DNA of 64,000 nucleotides. Source: Amylibacter sp. IMCC11727 (lineage in GTDB: Bacteria; Pseudomonadota; Alphaproteobacteria; Rhodobacterales; Rhodobacteraceae). Shown piece by piece: positions 51,160 to 59,587 of this stretch. The first letter of the stretch is position 1. Every line of letters begins with the position of its first letter. The DNA is taken from NCBI RefSeq assembly GCF_029854195.1, contig NZ_CP122960.1, positions 3,044,001-3,108,000 of the forward strand. The letters are read 5' to 3'. The position numbers and the translations under genes are program-made. The notes under the pieces were generated by a model. The model was given only the letters and a program-made list of their open reading frames with translations. It was not told the origin of the DNA and did not search any database.

Positions 51160-52205
51160 ATCTTTCGCTCGCGCAGCAAAAGGAACAAAAAGAACGGTCC
51201 TCCGATCAAAGACGTGGCCAGGCCGATGGGCAATTCTTGGGGCGGTGCCACGGTGCGCACGATCAAATCCGCACCGAGCAACAGTGCCCCACCCACAAGA
51301 GCAGAGGCGGGCAACAACACCCGATGAGATGCGCCAACCAACATGCGTGCAATGTGCGGGGCGACCAATCCGATGAACCCAATGGGGCCCGCAATGGACA
51401 CCCCTGCGCCAACGGCGACAGCGCAGATTGTACACACGGTAAACTTTATCTTCATCACATCCAAACCCGAATGAAACGCGGCCCGTTCCCCCAGTTGAAA
51501 CAGATCAAGCGCACGGGTGAACTTGTACAGGTACAATGTGGCCGCCAACATGGCTGCAACGCTGATCAACACCGCCAGCCAGCCAGATTTCGCAAGGCTC
51601 CCCATGGACCAAAACGTCAGATCACGCAGTTGCGTGTCATCCGAAATATAGGTCAGAAACCCAATCCCAGCCCCTGCAATCGAATTGATGGCGACGCCCA
51701 CCAGAATCAACCGCCCCACGGACATCTCGCCATTCTTTTGACTGAGCCCAAGGATCAGCCCTGTCACCAATAAAGCACCCAGAAAGGCGGCAATGGGCAA
51801 AACATAAGGACGCACAGGTGGGGGGATGTCGCCGATAAACAGATCGCCCAACACAATGACCACAACCACCGCAGCCGATGCTCCGCCTGAAATGCCGATC
51901 AAACCTGGGTCCGCCAAAGGGTTGCGCAAGAGACCTTGCAAAACTGCGCCGCACATCGCCAAGGACAGCCCGATACCAAGCCCCAAAACCATCCGAGGCG
52001 TGCGGATTTGCGTGATGATAGCCGTCGGCATCGGGTCCGCATTTCCTGTCATCGCTCGGGCGATATCACCCAAAGTCAACCGAACAGGGCCAAAAGCAAT
52101 CTCGGCCAATGCGACACTGACAAGGAGAGCCAGCAATACGGCGAATTTCAAATGTACGCCAGAAATTGCACCACGATGCGCCACGGCGGGTTCGACCACA
52201 GCCAA
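51156..52205 (-). CDS. hmuU: Heme ABC transporter permease HmuU
   Basis: 349 residues, FecCD type with about ten hydrophobic helices; opens after a signal-like segment (VHLKFAVLLALLVSVALAEI), with RLTLGDIARAMTG, RMVLGLGIGLSLAMCGAVLQ,GLLRNPLADPGLIGISGGAS, and a closing GADLIVRTVAPPQELPIG. The start is TTG (52203-52205) 3 bp after the hmuT stop, or GTG two codons later. It lies directly after the truncated hmuT, and translational coupling to that gene may be disturbed. Confidence 0.92.
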   Translation of the reverse strand: MAVVEPAVAHRGAISGVHLKFAVLLALLVSVALAEIAFGPVRLTLGDIARAMTGNADPMPTAIITQIRTPRMVLGLGIGLSLAMCGAVLQGLLRNPLADPGLIGISGGASAAVVVVIVLGDLFIGDIPPPVRPYVLPIAAFLGALLVTGLILGLSQKNGEMSVGRLILVGVAINSIAGAGIGFLTYISDDTQLRDLTFWSMGSLAKSGWLAVLISVAAMLAATLYLYKFTRALDLFQLGERAAFHSGLDVMKIKFTVCTICAVAVGAGVSIAGPIGFIGLVAPHIARMLVGASHRVLLPASALVGGALLLGADLIVRTVAPPQELPIGLATSLIGGPFFLFLLLRERKI

Positions 52206-52208
52206 GGG

Positions 52209-52293
52209 TCACGACCCGTCGCCGTGCAGATGCCCCATGAGCGTTTCAACGGCTTCTGCGGTGCGCGGACCAAAGCCGAGCAACAGCATACCA
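52209..52293 (-). pseudogene. hmuT: hmuT 3' remnant (heme-binding protein, C-terminal end)
   Basis: Reads GMLLLGFGPRTAEAVETLMG, then HLHGDGS and a TGA stop 3 bp before hmuU. This is the conserved end of HmuT-type periplasmic heme-binding proteins (RHGM...LLGFGPRT). The codons for Arg-His just before belong to the element end or are reconstituted by it. It is only about 27 residues and has no start, so it is a dead fragment. The matching N-terminus is on the other side of the IS at 53804-54025. Confidence 0.8.
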
Positions 52294-52319
52294 TGTCTGA
52301 CGTCAGGGCCTTTGGGACA
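52294..52319 (+). repeat. IS left inverted repeat
   Basis: Begins TGTCTGACGTCA and contains TTTGGGACA; pairs imperfectly with the right end at 53778-53803. Confidence 0.65.
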
Positions 52320-52378
52320 GATTTGAGGAATTGAACAACGGAGGATTTCTGGTTCATCGTAACCTTCATGGAGTGAAG

Positions 52379-52753
52379 ATGAACAAGAAATCCGGAAGCA
52401 GCAAAGCGTCTGCAGATAAATTGGTAAAGAACATCCGCCGCAAGACACGTCAAACCTATTCGGCGGAGGAGAAGATCCGCATTGTGCTGGCAGGGATGCG
52501 TGGAGAAGAAAGCATCTCAGCGTTGTGCCGTCGGGAGGGCATCGCGGAGAGCCTGTATTACAGCTGGTCGAAAGAATTCCTTGAAGCAGGCAAACGCCGT
52601 CTATCTGGCGATACGGCGCGTCAGGCCACATCCCCTGAAGTGAAAGAACTACGCTCAGAAGCTATGGCCTTGAAGGAATGCGTGGCCGATCTGACGCTTG
52701 AGAACCGGCTTCTCAAAAAAAGCATGACAGGGGCTGGGGAGTTCGAGGAATGA
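52379..52753 (+). CDS. IS3-family transposase OrfA
   Basis: 124 residues from ATG 52379 (MNKKSGSSKASADKLVKNIR); earlier in-frame TTG starts are unlikely. HTH with RQTYSAEEKIRIVLAGMRGE, ESISALCRREGIAESLYYSW, then a coiled-coil (LRSEAMALKECVADLTLENR). Binds the IS ends. Its stop overlaps the orfB start as ATGA, so OrfB is probably made by translational coupling and not by the slippage frameshift of classic IS3. Confidence 0.85.
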   Translation: MNKKSGSSKASADKLVKNIRRKTRQTYSAEEKIRIVLAGMRGEESISALCRREGIAESLYYSWSKEFLEAGKRRLSGDTARQATSPEVKELRSEAMALKECVADLTLENRLLKKSMTGAGEFEE

Positions 52754-53730
52754 GATACCCTGCGTCTGAGAAGCTGGAGGTCATCCGCACCGTCGAGGGA
52801 TCACATCTGCCAACCAAGCAGACCCTCGACATGCTGGGCATTCCACGCACCACATTCTATCGCTGGTATGATTTATATCTCGAAGGCGGGTTTGACCGGC
52901 TGGCTGACAAATCGCCATGCCCTAAATCCGTTTGGAACCGCATCCCCGATGATCGTCGTGACGACCTGATCGCGTTTGCGCTGGAACACGAGGCGCTGAG
53001 CACGCGCGAGCTGGCAGTCAAATACACCGATGAAAAGCGGTATTTTGTCTCAGAATCATCAGCTTATCGCATTCTCAAGGAAGCCGACCTGATCACAGCA
53101 CCAGACTACGTGGTGATCAAAGCAGCCAACGAGTTCACGGATAAAACCACCGCCATCAATCAGATGTGGCAGACAGACTTCACCTACTTCAAAATCATTG
53201 GTTGGGGGTGGTATTATCTGTCTACGATCTTGGATGATTACAGCCGCTACATCATCTCATGGAAACTGTGTACAACCATGCGGGCCAGTGATGTGACCGA
53301 GACGATTGAGCGCGCTCTGACAGCATCAGGCTGTGACCAAGCGGTTGTTCGGCACAAACCACGCCTGCTCAGCGATAACGGATCGTGTTACATATCTGGC
53401 GACCTGGCCGAATGGCTGGAAGGGCAAAATATGGATCATGTCCGTGGTGCTCCGTTCCATCCACAGACCCAAGGCAAAATCGAACGATGGCATCAAACGA
53501 TGAAGAACCGAGTGCTGTTAGAAAACTACTATCTGCCCGGCGATCTCGAGCGCCAGATCGAGGCCTTCGTCGACTATTACAATAACCGACGATACCACGA
53601 GAGCCTGAACAACGTCACACCCGCCGATGTCTACTTCGGCCGCGACAAAGCCATTCTGAGAGAAAGGAAGAGGATCAAGAAACAGACAATCAAACAACGT
53701 CGCTTGCAACATCAGAAACAAGCAGCATAA
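52750..53730 (+). CDS. IS3-family transposase OrfB (DDE integrase)
   Basis: 326 residues. N-terminal HTH (LPTKQTLDMLGIPRTTFYRW), then rve domain with catalytic Asp in QTDFTYFKIIGWGW, Asp in LLSDNGSCYI and Glu in GKIERWHQTMKN (D-D-35-E spacing), and a basic C-terminus. Intact, so the element may still be active. Confidence 0.9.
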   Translation: MRYPASEKLEVIRTVEGSHLPTKQTLDMLGIPRTTFYRWYDLYLEGGFDRLADKSPCPKSVWNRIPDDRRDDLIAFALEHEALSTRELAVKYTDEKRYFVSESSAYRILKEADLITAPDYVVIKAANEFTDKTTAINQMWQTDFTYFKIIGWGWYYLSTILDDYSRYIISWKLCTTMRASDVTETIERALTASGCDQAVVRHKPRLLSDNGSCYISGDLAEWLEGQNMDHVRGAPFHPQTQGKIERWHQTMKNRVLLENYYLPGDLERQIEAFVDYYNNRRYHESLNNVTPADVYFGRDKAILRERKRIKKQTIKQRRLQHQKQAA

Positions 53731-53777
53731 TCAATCACACTAACGAGCCAGAGCCTCCAATGCTCAAGCCGCTCTGA

Positions 53778-53803
53778 TGTCCCACTTTATATGACAACGG
53801 ACA
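53778..53803 (-). repeat. IS right inverted repeat
   Basis: On the minus strand begins TGTCCGTTGTCA and has GTGGGACA 18 bases in; partner of 52294-52319. Confidence 0.65.
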
Positions 53804-54025
53804 CTCTGCGGATAACGCCCGAACATAGCCAATCTGCGCCTTGTCTTTTACATTTGGCGGATAGGTGGATGTGCTGTCGGCGGCCACAACCTGATCCCCA
53901 GCACCCAGCGCATAGACGATTTCGGTCAAATCCCCACCCGCGACCGCGATCCGTTCAAAGGGGTCTGCTTGCGCGATGCTCGCAACGCTTAACAAGCCAA
54001 TCGTCAACAAACTGCGCCCCATCAT
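53804..54025 (-). pseudogene. hmuT: hmuT 5' remnant (periplasmic heme-binding protein, N-terminal part)
   Basis: Reads from ATG 54025: signal peptide (MMGRSLLTIGLLSVASIAQA), then FERIAVAGGDLTEIVYALGA,GDQVVAADSTSTYPPNVKDK,AQIGYVRALSAE, the HmuT/ChuT heme-binding protein start, ending abruptly where the IS begins. About 74 residues of the usual 280-290 remain; the frame runs 34 more codons into the IS and stops at 53735. The start overlaps the hmuS stop (ATGATG against TGA). Without this protein, HmuUV cannot be fed with heme in the usual way. Confidence 0.85.
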
Positions 54026-55080
54026 GACAGAGTACCCAATCCGTTCAGGATTTCTCGCCACGGGTCCAATTCAGCGTTCCCTTCACCACGTTCGCCAAAC
54101 ATCATGCAAAAATTATTGGCCTCTGCGTCGAATGCTTCCAGTGATGTAACAATCCCGTCCTTTGACGGTTTGCGCACAACCCACGCATGGGCGACCTTAT
54201 CTTGACGCAAGTGCATGTGGAATTTTTCATCCAAAACGTTGATCCAAGGCCCCATCGCTTTGATGTTTTTGACTTCGCCCGTGTGAATCTGAATGCAGCC
54301 CTTGTTGCCGATAAAGACCATGATCGGCACCTGCGTTTCCGCTGCTTTTTCCAGCGCCCATGTGATGCCCTCTGTCGGCACCTCATAGCACATGTCCTCA
54401 CCAATCAGGCGAAACGCCTGCATACGCCCTACCTTGTGGGTGTTCAGCAATCCAATAAACTGATGCACATCTGTCATCTGCTCCCAATCAGCCCGCATTT
54501 GCACCACGTCAATTTCGCTGTCAGGGCGATCAAGCTCGGGTGTTGGGGGTGATTTGGGATCTACTTTGGCTGGGTCCAGATCAATCCAATCCGCCACCAA
54601 CGTGTCAAATCCCGCACGGTCGGTCTGCTCTGTGGGATAAATTTTATGAACCGCCACACCAAATTTATCAAAGAACTGCAAAGACACGCGCAGCCCAGAA
54701 GCAACCTCTTCTTCGATCACAAACCCTGTCACCCAACGCTGCATGAAAATTCGCAAATCAATCGTGCGGTTCAACACCAACCCCATGATTCTGCCAATTT
54801 TCACATTATCAAATTCGCCATACCGTTCATGCACGGCGTGTTCATTTCGGGTCAGGCACATGACCTCGCCCAAGCCCACCAACCCTTCGAGCAATTCAGC
54901 AAAGCCGCGCGTCTCATCTCGACGCAACCGCTTCGCTACGCCCGATAGTTGTTTCGCTTCAACCAGCTCGGCTTCTGAAACGCCCAGTTCTCTGGCCGCT
55001 TCAACCGCGCGCAAAGAGCCTTTTTCTTTGGTAAGGGCCTGATAGCGCTCGAAGGTGTCTGTGACTGCATGATCCAGCAT
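54022..55080 (-). CDS. hmuS: Heme-degrading/heme transport factor HmuS
   Basis: 352 residues in two HemS-type repeats (LGEVMCLTRNEHAVHERYGE,FDNVKIGRIMGLVLNRTIDL in the first, and HQFIGLLNTHKVGRMQAFRL in the second). Cytoplasmic; in relatives it binds or breaks down imported heme. The start MLDHAVTDTFERYQALTKEK matches the family. It sits between hmuR (12 bp upstream) and hmuT in one operon. Confidence 0.9.
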   Translation of the reverse strand: MLDHAVTDTFERYQALTKEKGSLRAVEAARELGVSEAELVEAKQLSGVAKRLRRDETRGFAELLEGLVGLGEVMCLTRNEHAVHERYGEFDNVKIGRIMGLVLNRTIDLRIFMQRWVTGFVIEEEVASGLRVSLQFFDKFGVAVHKIYPTEQTDRAGFDTLVADWIDLDPAKVDPKSPPTPELDRPDSEIDVVQMRADWEQMTDVHQFIGLLNTHKVGRMQAFRLIGEDMCYEVPTEGITWALEKAAETQVPIMVFIGNKGCIQIHTGEVKNIKAMGPWINVLDEKFHMHLRQDKVAHAWVVRKPSKDGIVTSLEAFDAEANNFCMMFGERGEGNAELDPWREILNGLGTLS

Positions 55081-55092
55081 AAAAGGCTCCGT

Positions 55093-57084
55093 TTAGAATG
55101 TTTTTGCGAGGGAGAGTTTTACGTTTCGTCCCTTGGCAGCAGTGGAAAGATAAGTGGCTGGTTGGTAGGTTTTGTCGAAGACGTTATCGATTCCGAAACG
55201 AACCTCGACCCCTTCCAATACGCCCTGACTTGGCCGATAGGTGGCGTAAATATTGTGGACGTTGTATCCGCTGAACGCGCCCCGAGCTTGGGTTCGGTCC
55301 GCAGCAAACACACTGTTGATGCCCATTTTCAGATCAGGCGTGAATTGATAGCCAAGCCCCAACTTTAACGAGTTGTTCGCAATGGTATCGAGCTTTGCAC
55401 CGCCCGGACCTTCGCCGTCAATCAGTGTGATACCAGCAGAAGCGCTAAAGCGTCCTGATGCGTAGCGCCCTTCAATTTCCAGACCCTTAATCTTGGCAAA
55501 GTCGATGTTCTGGAACTGTGCCGTGGCCGCATTGCGGATGATTTTATTGTCGATATCACTGTAAAAAGCGGTGGCCTTGAAATCCAATTCATCGTCCGAC
55601 GAAAACACACCTTGGCCCGAATACGACACGCCAATTTCATAGTTCATGCCTTTTTCTGATTGCAGGTCTAAATTGAATCCCGCGCCCCGAAAGTTATCGA
55701 AAATCTCGTCATCTGTGGGCAAACGATTGACCCGCGCAATGGACCCAAACACGTTCCAATTATCGTTCAGCTTATAGATCGCAGAAACTTGCGGCTCGAT
55801 GGCCGTCTCTGAAATATTGGCAGGATTGCCCGCAACACTGTCTTTGGGATCAATGGTCTGACGATCAATGCGCAGACCCGTGTTGACGGTCAGGCGATCA
55901 TTAAACGTCAGCTCGCTCAGGGCGTAAATCTCAAATGTTTTTGTGATGGCCTCTGCATGTGACAACGACAAAGGCAAAGATGTGCGATCCCGATAAGACG
56001 CCGCCACACCAAATGTTAGATAATGCTCAACAGAATCCGTGGATAAGTCAGCGGTGTTTTCCACTTTTGCTTTCCACAGCTCGTAAGAGCGCTCACCCAG
56101 CAACGATGCAAAAACTTGATTGGCTGGATCGGTCCCTTGCTGCACGTCACGGCTCGAATTGGTGTAAGACAGTGAAGCGGTCAAATCCCAAAAACGGCTG
56201 TCTTCAGGGGCAAAGTTATACTCCAGTTTGGCCACTTGGGATTCATTGACGATATTCCCAAAACCCCAGCTAAAGAACGGGGATTGGCAGCAGCCATCAA
56301 TCTGGTTGAAGTCCTGATTTTTGCCGTCAGAATACAAATGCTGATAAGAAAAACTGAACGTATTCGCGCCCTCAGAATAGTTCACCTTCCCTAAAAAGTT
56401 GTACATATCGGCGTTGGTGCGGATCAACTCATTCCCATCACCATCTTCGCTGATTCCCACATCGGAATAGGAAAACGCCAGCAAGGCATCAAATTTATTG
56501 TCAGGGGCAAAGGCCAGAATTGTCGTGCTCTGAAACTTGTCTTCATTCGTTTCAAAGGTCAGCTTTTGGCGAACAGAAAACGTGTCCCCGTCTTTCAAGA
56601 AATCCGTCGCGTCTTTGGTTTCGAACAGGATCACACCGCCCAAAGCACCAGACCCATACAACGTAGAACTGCCAGGCCCCCGCAGAACCTCAACCCGTTT
56701 CAACAATTCAGGTTCCAGAAAGATCGACCCTTGGCGATAGCTTTCGAAATACACCTCCTCACCATCCACAAGGGTGTGGATCGAGCTTTCAGCCGCATCC
56801 AAGCCCGCACCCACACCGCGAATGTTAAAAGATTGCCCAAGCGGGCTGCTGGACCCAACGCCCGAAACCCCAGGCACCGTATCAAGGATATCACCCACAT
56901 TGGCCGCTTGCACTTCGTCGAGCTTTTCTTGGTTCACAACCGTAACAGATTGCGGCACATCTGATGCCACGCGATCTTGACCAGCATTAACAACAATTGG
57001 GTCCACTTCGGTGGCGTCTTGTGCATGGGCCGCTTGTGCGCAAATCGCAGCAACTGCAGCCAACACGAATTTGTTGGAGTTCAT
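55093..57084 (-). CDS. hmuR: TonB-dependent heme receptor HmuR
   Basis: 663 residues, outer-membrane barrel. Signal peptide MNSNKFVLAAVAAICAQAAHA, a plug domain with TonB box-like DPIVVNAGQDRVASDV, plug SVTVVNQEKLDEVQAANVGD,ILDTVPGVSGVGSSS, and SFNIRGVGAGLD; a barrel ending in a Phe (KLSLAKTF). A segment EIFDNFRGAGFNLDLQSEKG resembles the FRAP...NPNL heme-receptor signature in relaxed form. First gene of hmuR-hmuS-hmuT-hmuU-hmuV, preceded by a clear promoter. The receptor needs TonB-ExbB-ExbD encoded just upstream. Confidence 0.9.
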   Translation of the reverse strand: MNSNKFVLAAVAAICAQAAHAQDATEVDPIVVNAGQDRVASDVPQSVTVVNQEKLDEVQAANVGDILDTVPGVSGVGSSSPLGQSFNIRGVGAGLDAAESSIHTLVDGEEVYFESYRQGSIFLEPELLKRVEVLRGPGSSTLYGSGALGGVILFETKDATDFLKDGDTFSVRQKLTFETNEDKFQSTTILAFAPDNKFDALLAFSYSDVGISEDGDGNELIRTNADMYNFLGKVNYSEGANTFSFSYQHLYSDGKNQDFNQIDGCCQSPFFSWGFGNIVNESQVAKLEYNFAPEDSRFWDLTASLSYTNSSRDVQQGTDPANQVFASLLGERSYELWKAKVENTADLSTDSVEHYLTFGVAASYRDRTSLPLSLSHAEAITKTFEIYALSELTFNDRLTVNTGLRIDRQTIDPKDSVAGNPANISETAIEPQVSAIYKLNDNWNVFGSIARVNRLPTDDEIFDNFRGAGFNLDLQSEKGMNYEIGVSYSGQGVFSSDDELDFKATAFYSDIDNKIIRNAATAQFQNIDFAKIKGLEIEGRYASGRFSASAGITLIDGEGPGGAKLDTIANNSLKLGLGYQFTPDLKMGINSVFAADRTQARGAFSGYNVHNIYATYRPSQGVLEGVEVRFGIDNVFDKTYQPATYLSTAAKGRNVKLSLAKTF

Positions 57085-57152
57085 GTCCTGATCCCTTTGA
57101 GGTTTTGGCTTTCACTTCCAAACAAGAGAGTCAGGTGGCTACTTTGTGCCTT

Positions 57153-57181
57153 CTTATCGATTTACTGACTATTTTTGTCAA
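57153..57181 (-). promoter_or_regulatory. Promoter of hmuR
   Basis: Minus-strand -35 TTGACA (57176-57181), 17-bp spacer, -10 GATAAG (57153-57158), in AT-rich DNA about 70 bp upstream of hmuR. The preceding bases (AAATTAAACTTGACA) resemble the exbB promoter, suggesting shared iron or heme control. A Fur or Irr box is not obvious to me. Confidence 0.6.
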
Positions 57182-57192
57182 GTTTAATTTGA

Positions 57193-58128
57193 TTACGGAT
57201 TAAAGATCATTGGAATGCGAAACGTGTGTTTTCGAACAGCCACACCCTTGACAGCTTTGGGCATACGTCCTGCCGCATTCACGGCGCGCAGCGCGGCCGT
57301 ATCCGCCTTTTTATTGCCCGATGATTTGGACAATCGATAGCTCAGAACTTGGCCATTGGCTGCCACTGTCACTGCAACTGTGACACGCGCACGCCGTTTT
57401 AGGCCCCGCACAGATTTCTTGCGCCGTTCAATGTTGCGCCGAATTTGCGCCCCCCAAACATCCATCGCCTTGGCGGCTGATTTCGCACTGCCCGATTTGA
57501 CTTTGGCCTTACCAACAGACCCCGCACTGGTCTGCCCACCCTGCCCTGCGGCTTTTTGTTTGCGCTGCGCTGCCCGCGCAGGTTTCGCTTTTTTGGGTTT
57601 CGATACGGTCTGTTTTTTCGGGGCTTTGGGCTTCGGTTTTTCAACCTTCTTGGGCTTGCTTGCGTCTTTCGTTTTTTGAACCCGTTCAATCGTTTTAGGG
57701 CGCGACTTTGGCTTAATCTTTAGAATGGTCGCAGGTTCGCGATCCACCTGCCGCTTTTGTGCTGGCTCTGTTGCCGCCTGTGGCACCGCGATCTCTGACA
57801 TCAGCGAAGGCGTTGTTAATTCCGTTGGCTGAACCGATGGCACACGGGTTGGTTCTGGCAAAATCATCTGCGCCGGCTCGAATAACGTGGGCTCTTCAAC
57901 GCTGGGCGCAACTTCGGACAAAACGGTCGTGTCCTGTGAAACATCAGGCTCTGTCGTCCAATCCTCGACCAATTGTTCCATCTGCGCTGTTGACGCCTGC
58001 AAAAACATCAAAAACGCACCCTCATCCCCCGCAGATTGCGCACCTTTGTCTGGGCTCACAGCAAAACCAGCCGCATGCACACCAAGCGCGATCAGCGCAA
58101 ACACCGTTATTTCGGCATAGACCCTCAT
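57193..58128 (-). CDS. TonB family energy transducer
   Basis: 311 residues: N-terminal membrane segment (TVFALIALGVHAAGFAV), a long Pro/Lys-rich periplasmic linker (about 95-205; stretches such as KPKAPKKQTVSKPKKAKPA) and a C-terminal TonB domain (about 225-311: RRARVTVAVTVAANGQVLSY, RLSKSSGNKKADTAALRAVN, with MPKAVKGVAVRKHTFRIPM). Transmits proton-motive force from ExbBD to HmuR. Overlaps the second ExbD gene by 4 bp. Confidence 0.85.
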   Translation of the reverse strand: MRVYAEITVFALIALGVHAAGFAVSPDKGAQSAGDEGAFLMFLQASTAQMEQLVEDWTTEPDVSQDTTVLSEVAPSVEEPTLFEPAQMILPEPTRVPSVQPTELTTPSLMSEIAVPQAATEPAQKRQVDREPATILKIKPKSRPKTIERVQKTKDASKPKKVEKPKPKAPKKQTVSKPKKAKPARAAQRKQKAAGQGGQTSAGSVGKAKVKSGSAKSAAKAMDVWGAQIRRNIERRKKSVRGLKRRARVTVAVTVAANGQVLSYRLSKSSGNKKADTAALRAVNAAGRMPKAVKGVAVRKHTFRIPMIFNP

Positions 58129-58511
58129 TTCTGCGCCGCAACGATTTCGACCGAAACGGCACCCGTGCGCGCAACGCGGCTTAACACTTTGGACAAATCG
58201 CGCGCTGGCAAATCCGCATCCACGCGCAGCTTAACAGGGACTTTCCCTTCAACGCGGCCCGCCAAACGTTGCCATGCCGTTTCATTAGCAAAGTCTTCAA
58301 ACTGAACCGCGCCATCTTTTGACACGTAAACCAACAGTTCGGCCGCAGGCTCTGACACGGTCTCTGCATCTGGAACCGACACGTCAAAAGGTTCAGGCGG
58401 TGTAATCTGCGAGGTCATCAGAAAAAAGATCAACAGCAAGAACACCACATTGATCATCGGCACGATGGACTCTTCTGCTTTGCGTTTCACAGGGTGAGAG
58501 AAATCCATCAA
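58125..58511 (-). CDS. ExbD/TolR-family protein, copy 2
   Basis: 128 residues. Cytoplasmic start MMDFSHPVKRKAEESIVPMI, transmembrane helix (PMINVVFLLLIFFLMTSQI) and periplasmic C-terminal domain. The TM Asp required for proton use in ExbD (Asp25 in E. coli) appears as Asn in PMINVVF, unlike copy 1, which has PMIDVVF. That difference suggests this copy may not itself conduct protons. It immediately follows copy 1. Confidence 0.85.
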   Translation of the reverse strand: MMDFSHPVKRKAEESIVPMINVVFLLLIFFLMTSQITPPEPFDVSVPDAETVSEPAAELLVYVSKDGAVQFEDFANETAWQRLAGRVEGKVPVKLRVDADLPARDLSKVLSRVARTGAVSVEIVAAQK

Positions 58512-58895
58512 TCAATCCACCAGCACAACGGTTTCAAAACCAGCCGCCTGAAGATGCGCCAGCACATCGATAATATTTTGTGTACTTGCCGCCCCTTGGC
58601 CCCGCAAAATTATGGTGTCTTTGGGACTTTCGGTCAGCACCCCAATCTCTGTGCTCAACGCGCCCAGTTCCAGTGCGACCCCATTCAACGACAGCCCATT
58701 TTCCGTGACCGTCACAAGGCGGGGCGGACCTGTGTATTCTCGTGCCGTGCTGGACCCAGCCAGCGGTAAGCGGATTACTTGGTCCAAACCAAACTGCGAC
58801 GCCAACATAAAGAAAACCAATAAAAGAAACACCACATCAATCATGGGCGTTAGGCTTGGCTTGCGCCGTTTGTGTGGTGCTGCGGCAAATTGCAT
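58512..58895 (-). CDS. ExbD/TolR-family protein, copy 1
   Basis: 127 residues with TM helix SLTPMIDVVFLLLVFFMLAS, including the key Asp in PMIDVVF, and a C-terminal periplasmic domain (DTIILRGQGAASTQNIIDVL). Forms the motor with ExbB that energises TonB. Start overlaps the exbB stop by 1 bp (TAATG). Confidence 0.88.
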   Translation of the reverse strand: MQFAAAPHKRRKPSLTPMIDVVFLLLVFFMLASQFGLDQVIRLPLAGSSTAREYTGPPRLVTVTENGLSLNGVALELGALSTEIGVLTESPKDTIILRGQGAASTQNIIDVLAHLQAAGFETVVLVD

Positions 58896-59587
58896 TACTC
58901 TGCCGCCAGTGGCATTGCGGCCGCGGTGGACTTGGACTCGGCCACGAACACGCGCGCTGCAATGTCTTCAAAATCTTGGCGAATGCGATCCACGACACTT
59001 TCAAACCACGTCAACGCAAAGGAAGCAGGGATCGCCACGGCCATGCCCGCCGCCGTCGTTAACAAAGCCTCCCAAATTCCGCCTGCAAGGATTGCAGGAT
59101 CGGCGCGGCTGCCGCTGTCTTGCAAAGCTTGAAAGGCCGCGATCATCCCCAGCACAGTGCCGAGCAACCCCAACAACGGCGCGATGGTAGAGATCAATTC
59201 CAGAATGCGCAGACCAGCCGAGGCCGCATTCAAATGAGTCTTTGCAATGCGTGTTGTCTCTTCGCGGGCGTCATGCAGCGGAAGGGTTTCACGGGCGGTC
59301 AGCGCGGCGTTTAGAAATCGACTGCGCACACCCCGCTTTTGACGGATCATCCTTTGCGCCTGTTGCGTGTTTCCCGCTTCCAAAACGGGCAAAGCCTGGG
59401 CCACGCGCCGCCCGCCCCACGCCCCAATTACAACCAACCGCCACAGCTTCCACAGCACCACAGTCAGGCCCAAAACGGACAATGCCGCGATTGCCCATAT
59501 CGACGGACCACCGTCTTTTAAGAACACGCCACTGGCGTTCAAAAGCGAATTGATCTGCTGGGGAAAAGTTTCAAACATGGCCGCCAC
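58895..59587 (-). CDS. exbB: ExbB/MotA/TolQ family proton channel protein
   Basis: 230 residues with three hydrophobic segments (about 28-48, 130-150 and 170-190) and the ExbB signature ISTIAPLLGLLGTVLGMIAA and ALLTTAAGMAVAIPASFAL,TWFESVVDRI. First gene of the exbB-exbD-exbD-tonB operon. The start could also be ATG 59578 (MFETFPQQ), three residues further in. Confidence 0.88.
   Translation of the reverse strand: MAAMFETFPQQINSLLNASGVFLKDGGPSIWAIAALSVLGLTVVLWKLWRLVVIGAWGGRRVAQALPVLEAGNTQQAQRMIRQKRGVRSRFLNAALTARETLPLHDAREETTRIAKTHLNAASAGLRILELISTIAPLLGLLGTVLGMIAAFQALQDSGSRADPAILAGGIWEALLTTAAGMAVAIPASFALTWFESVVDRIRQDFEDIAARVFVAESKSTAAAMPLAAE

Larger units (their letters stand above)
52294..53803 (+). 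mobile_element. IS3-family insertion sequence in hmuT
   Basis: About 1510 bp with orfA and orfB on the plus strand. Ends pair as imperfect inverted repeats: left 52294-52319 and right 53778-53803 match at 16 of 26 positions without gaps, in the blocks TGTC-G--GTCA and TGGGACA. The flanks differ (CCA left, CTC right), so no target duplication is seen. The left flank is hmuT C-terminus, the right flank hmuT N-terminus, and about 570 bp of hmuT between them are missing. This suggests insertion followed by adjacent deletion or recombination. The exact ends are my best fit. Confidence 0.8.

Noticed and set aside
51160..51435. 92-residue N-terminal extension of HmuV
   Set aside because: It lies inside hmuU in another frame; ATG 51159 overlaps the hmuU stop and begins with the conserved sequence.
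52331..52378. TTG start giving OrfA 16 extra residues
   Set aside because: ATG 52379 has a typical start sequence for OrfA proteins and a GGAG-like site upstream; the TTG extension is not needed.
52291..53806. Target-site duplication of the IS
   Set aside because: Flanks CCA and CTC do not match for 3, 4 or 5 bp. The absence is used as evidence for a deletion.
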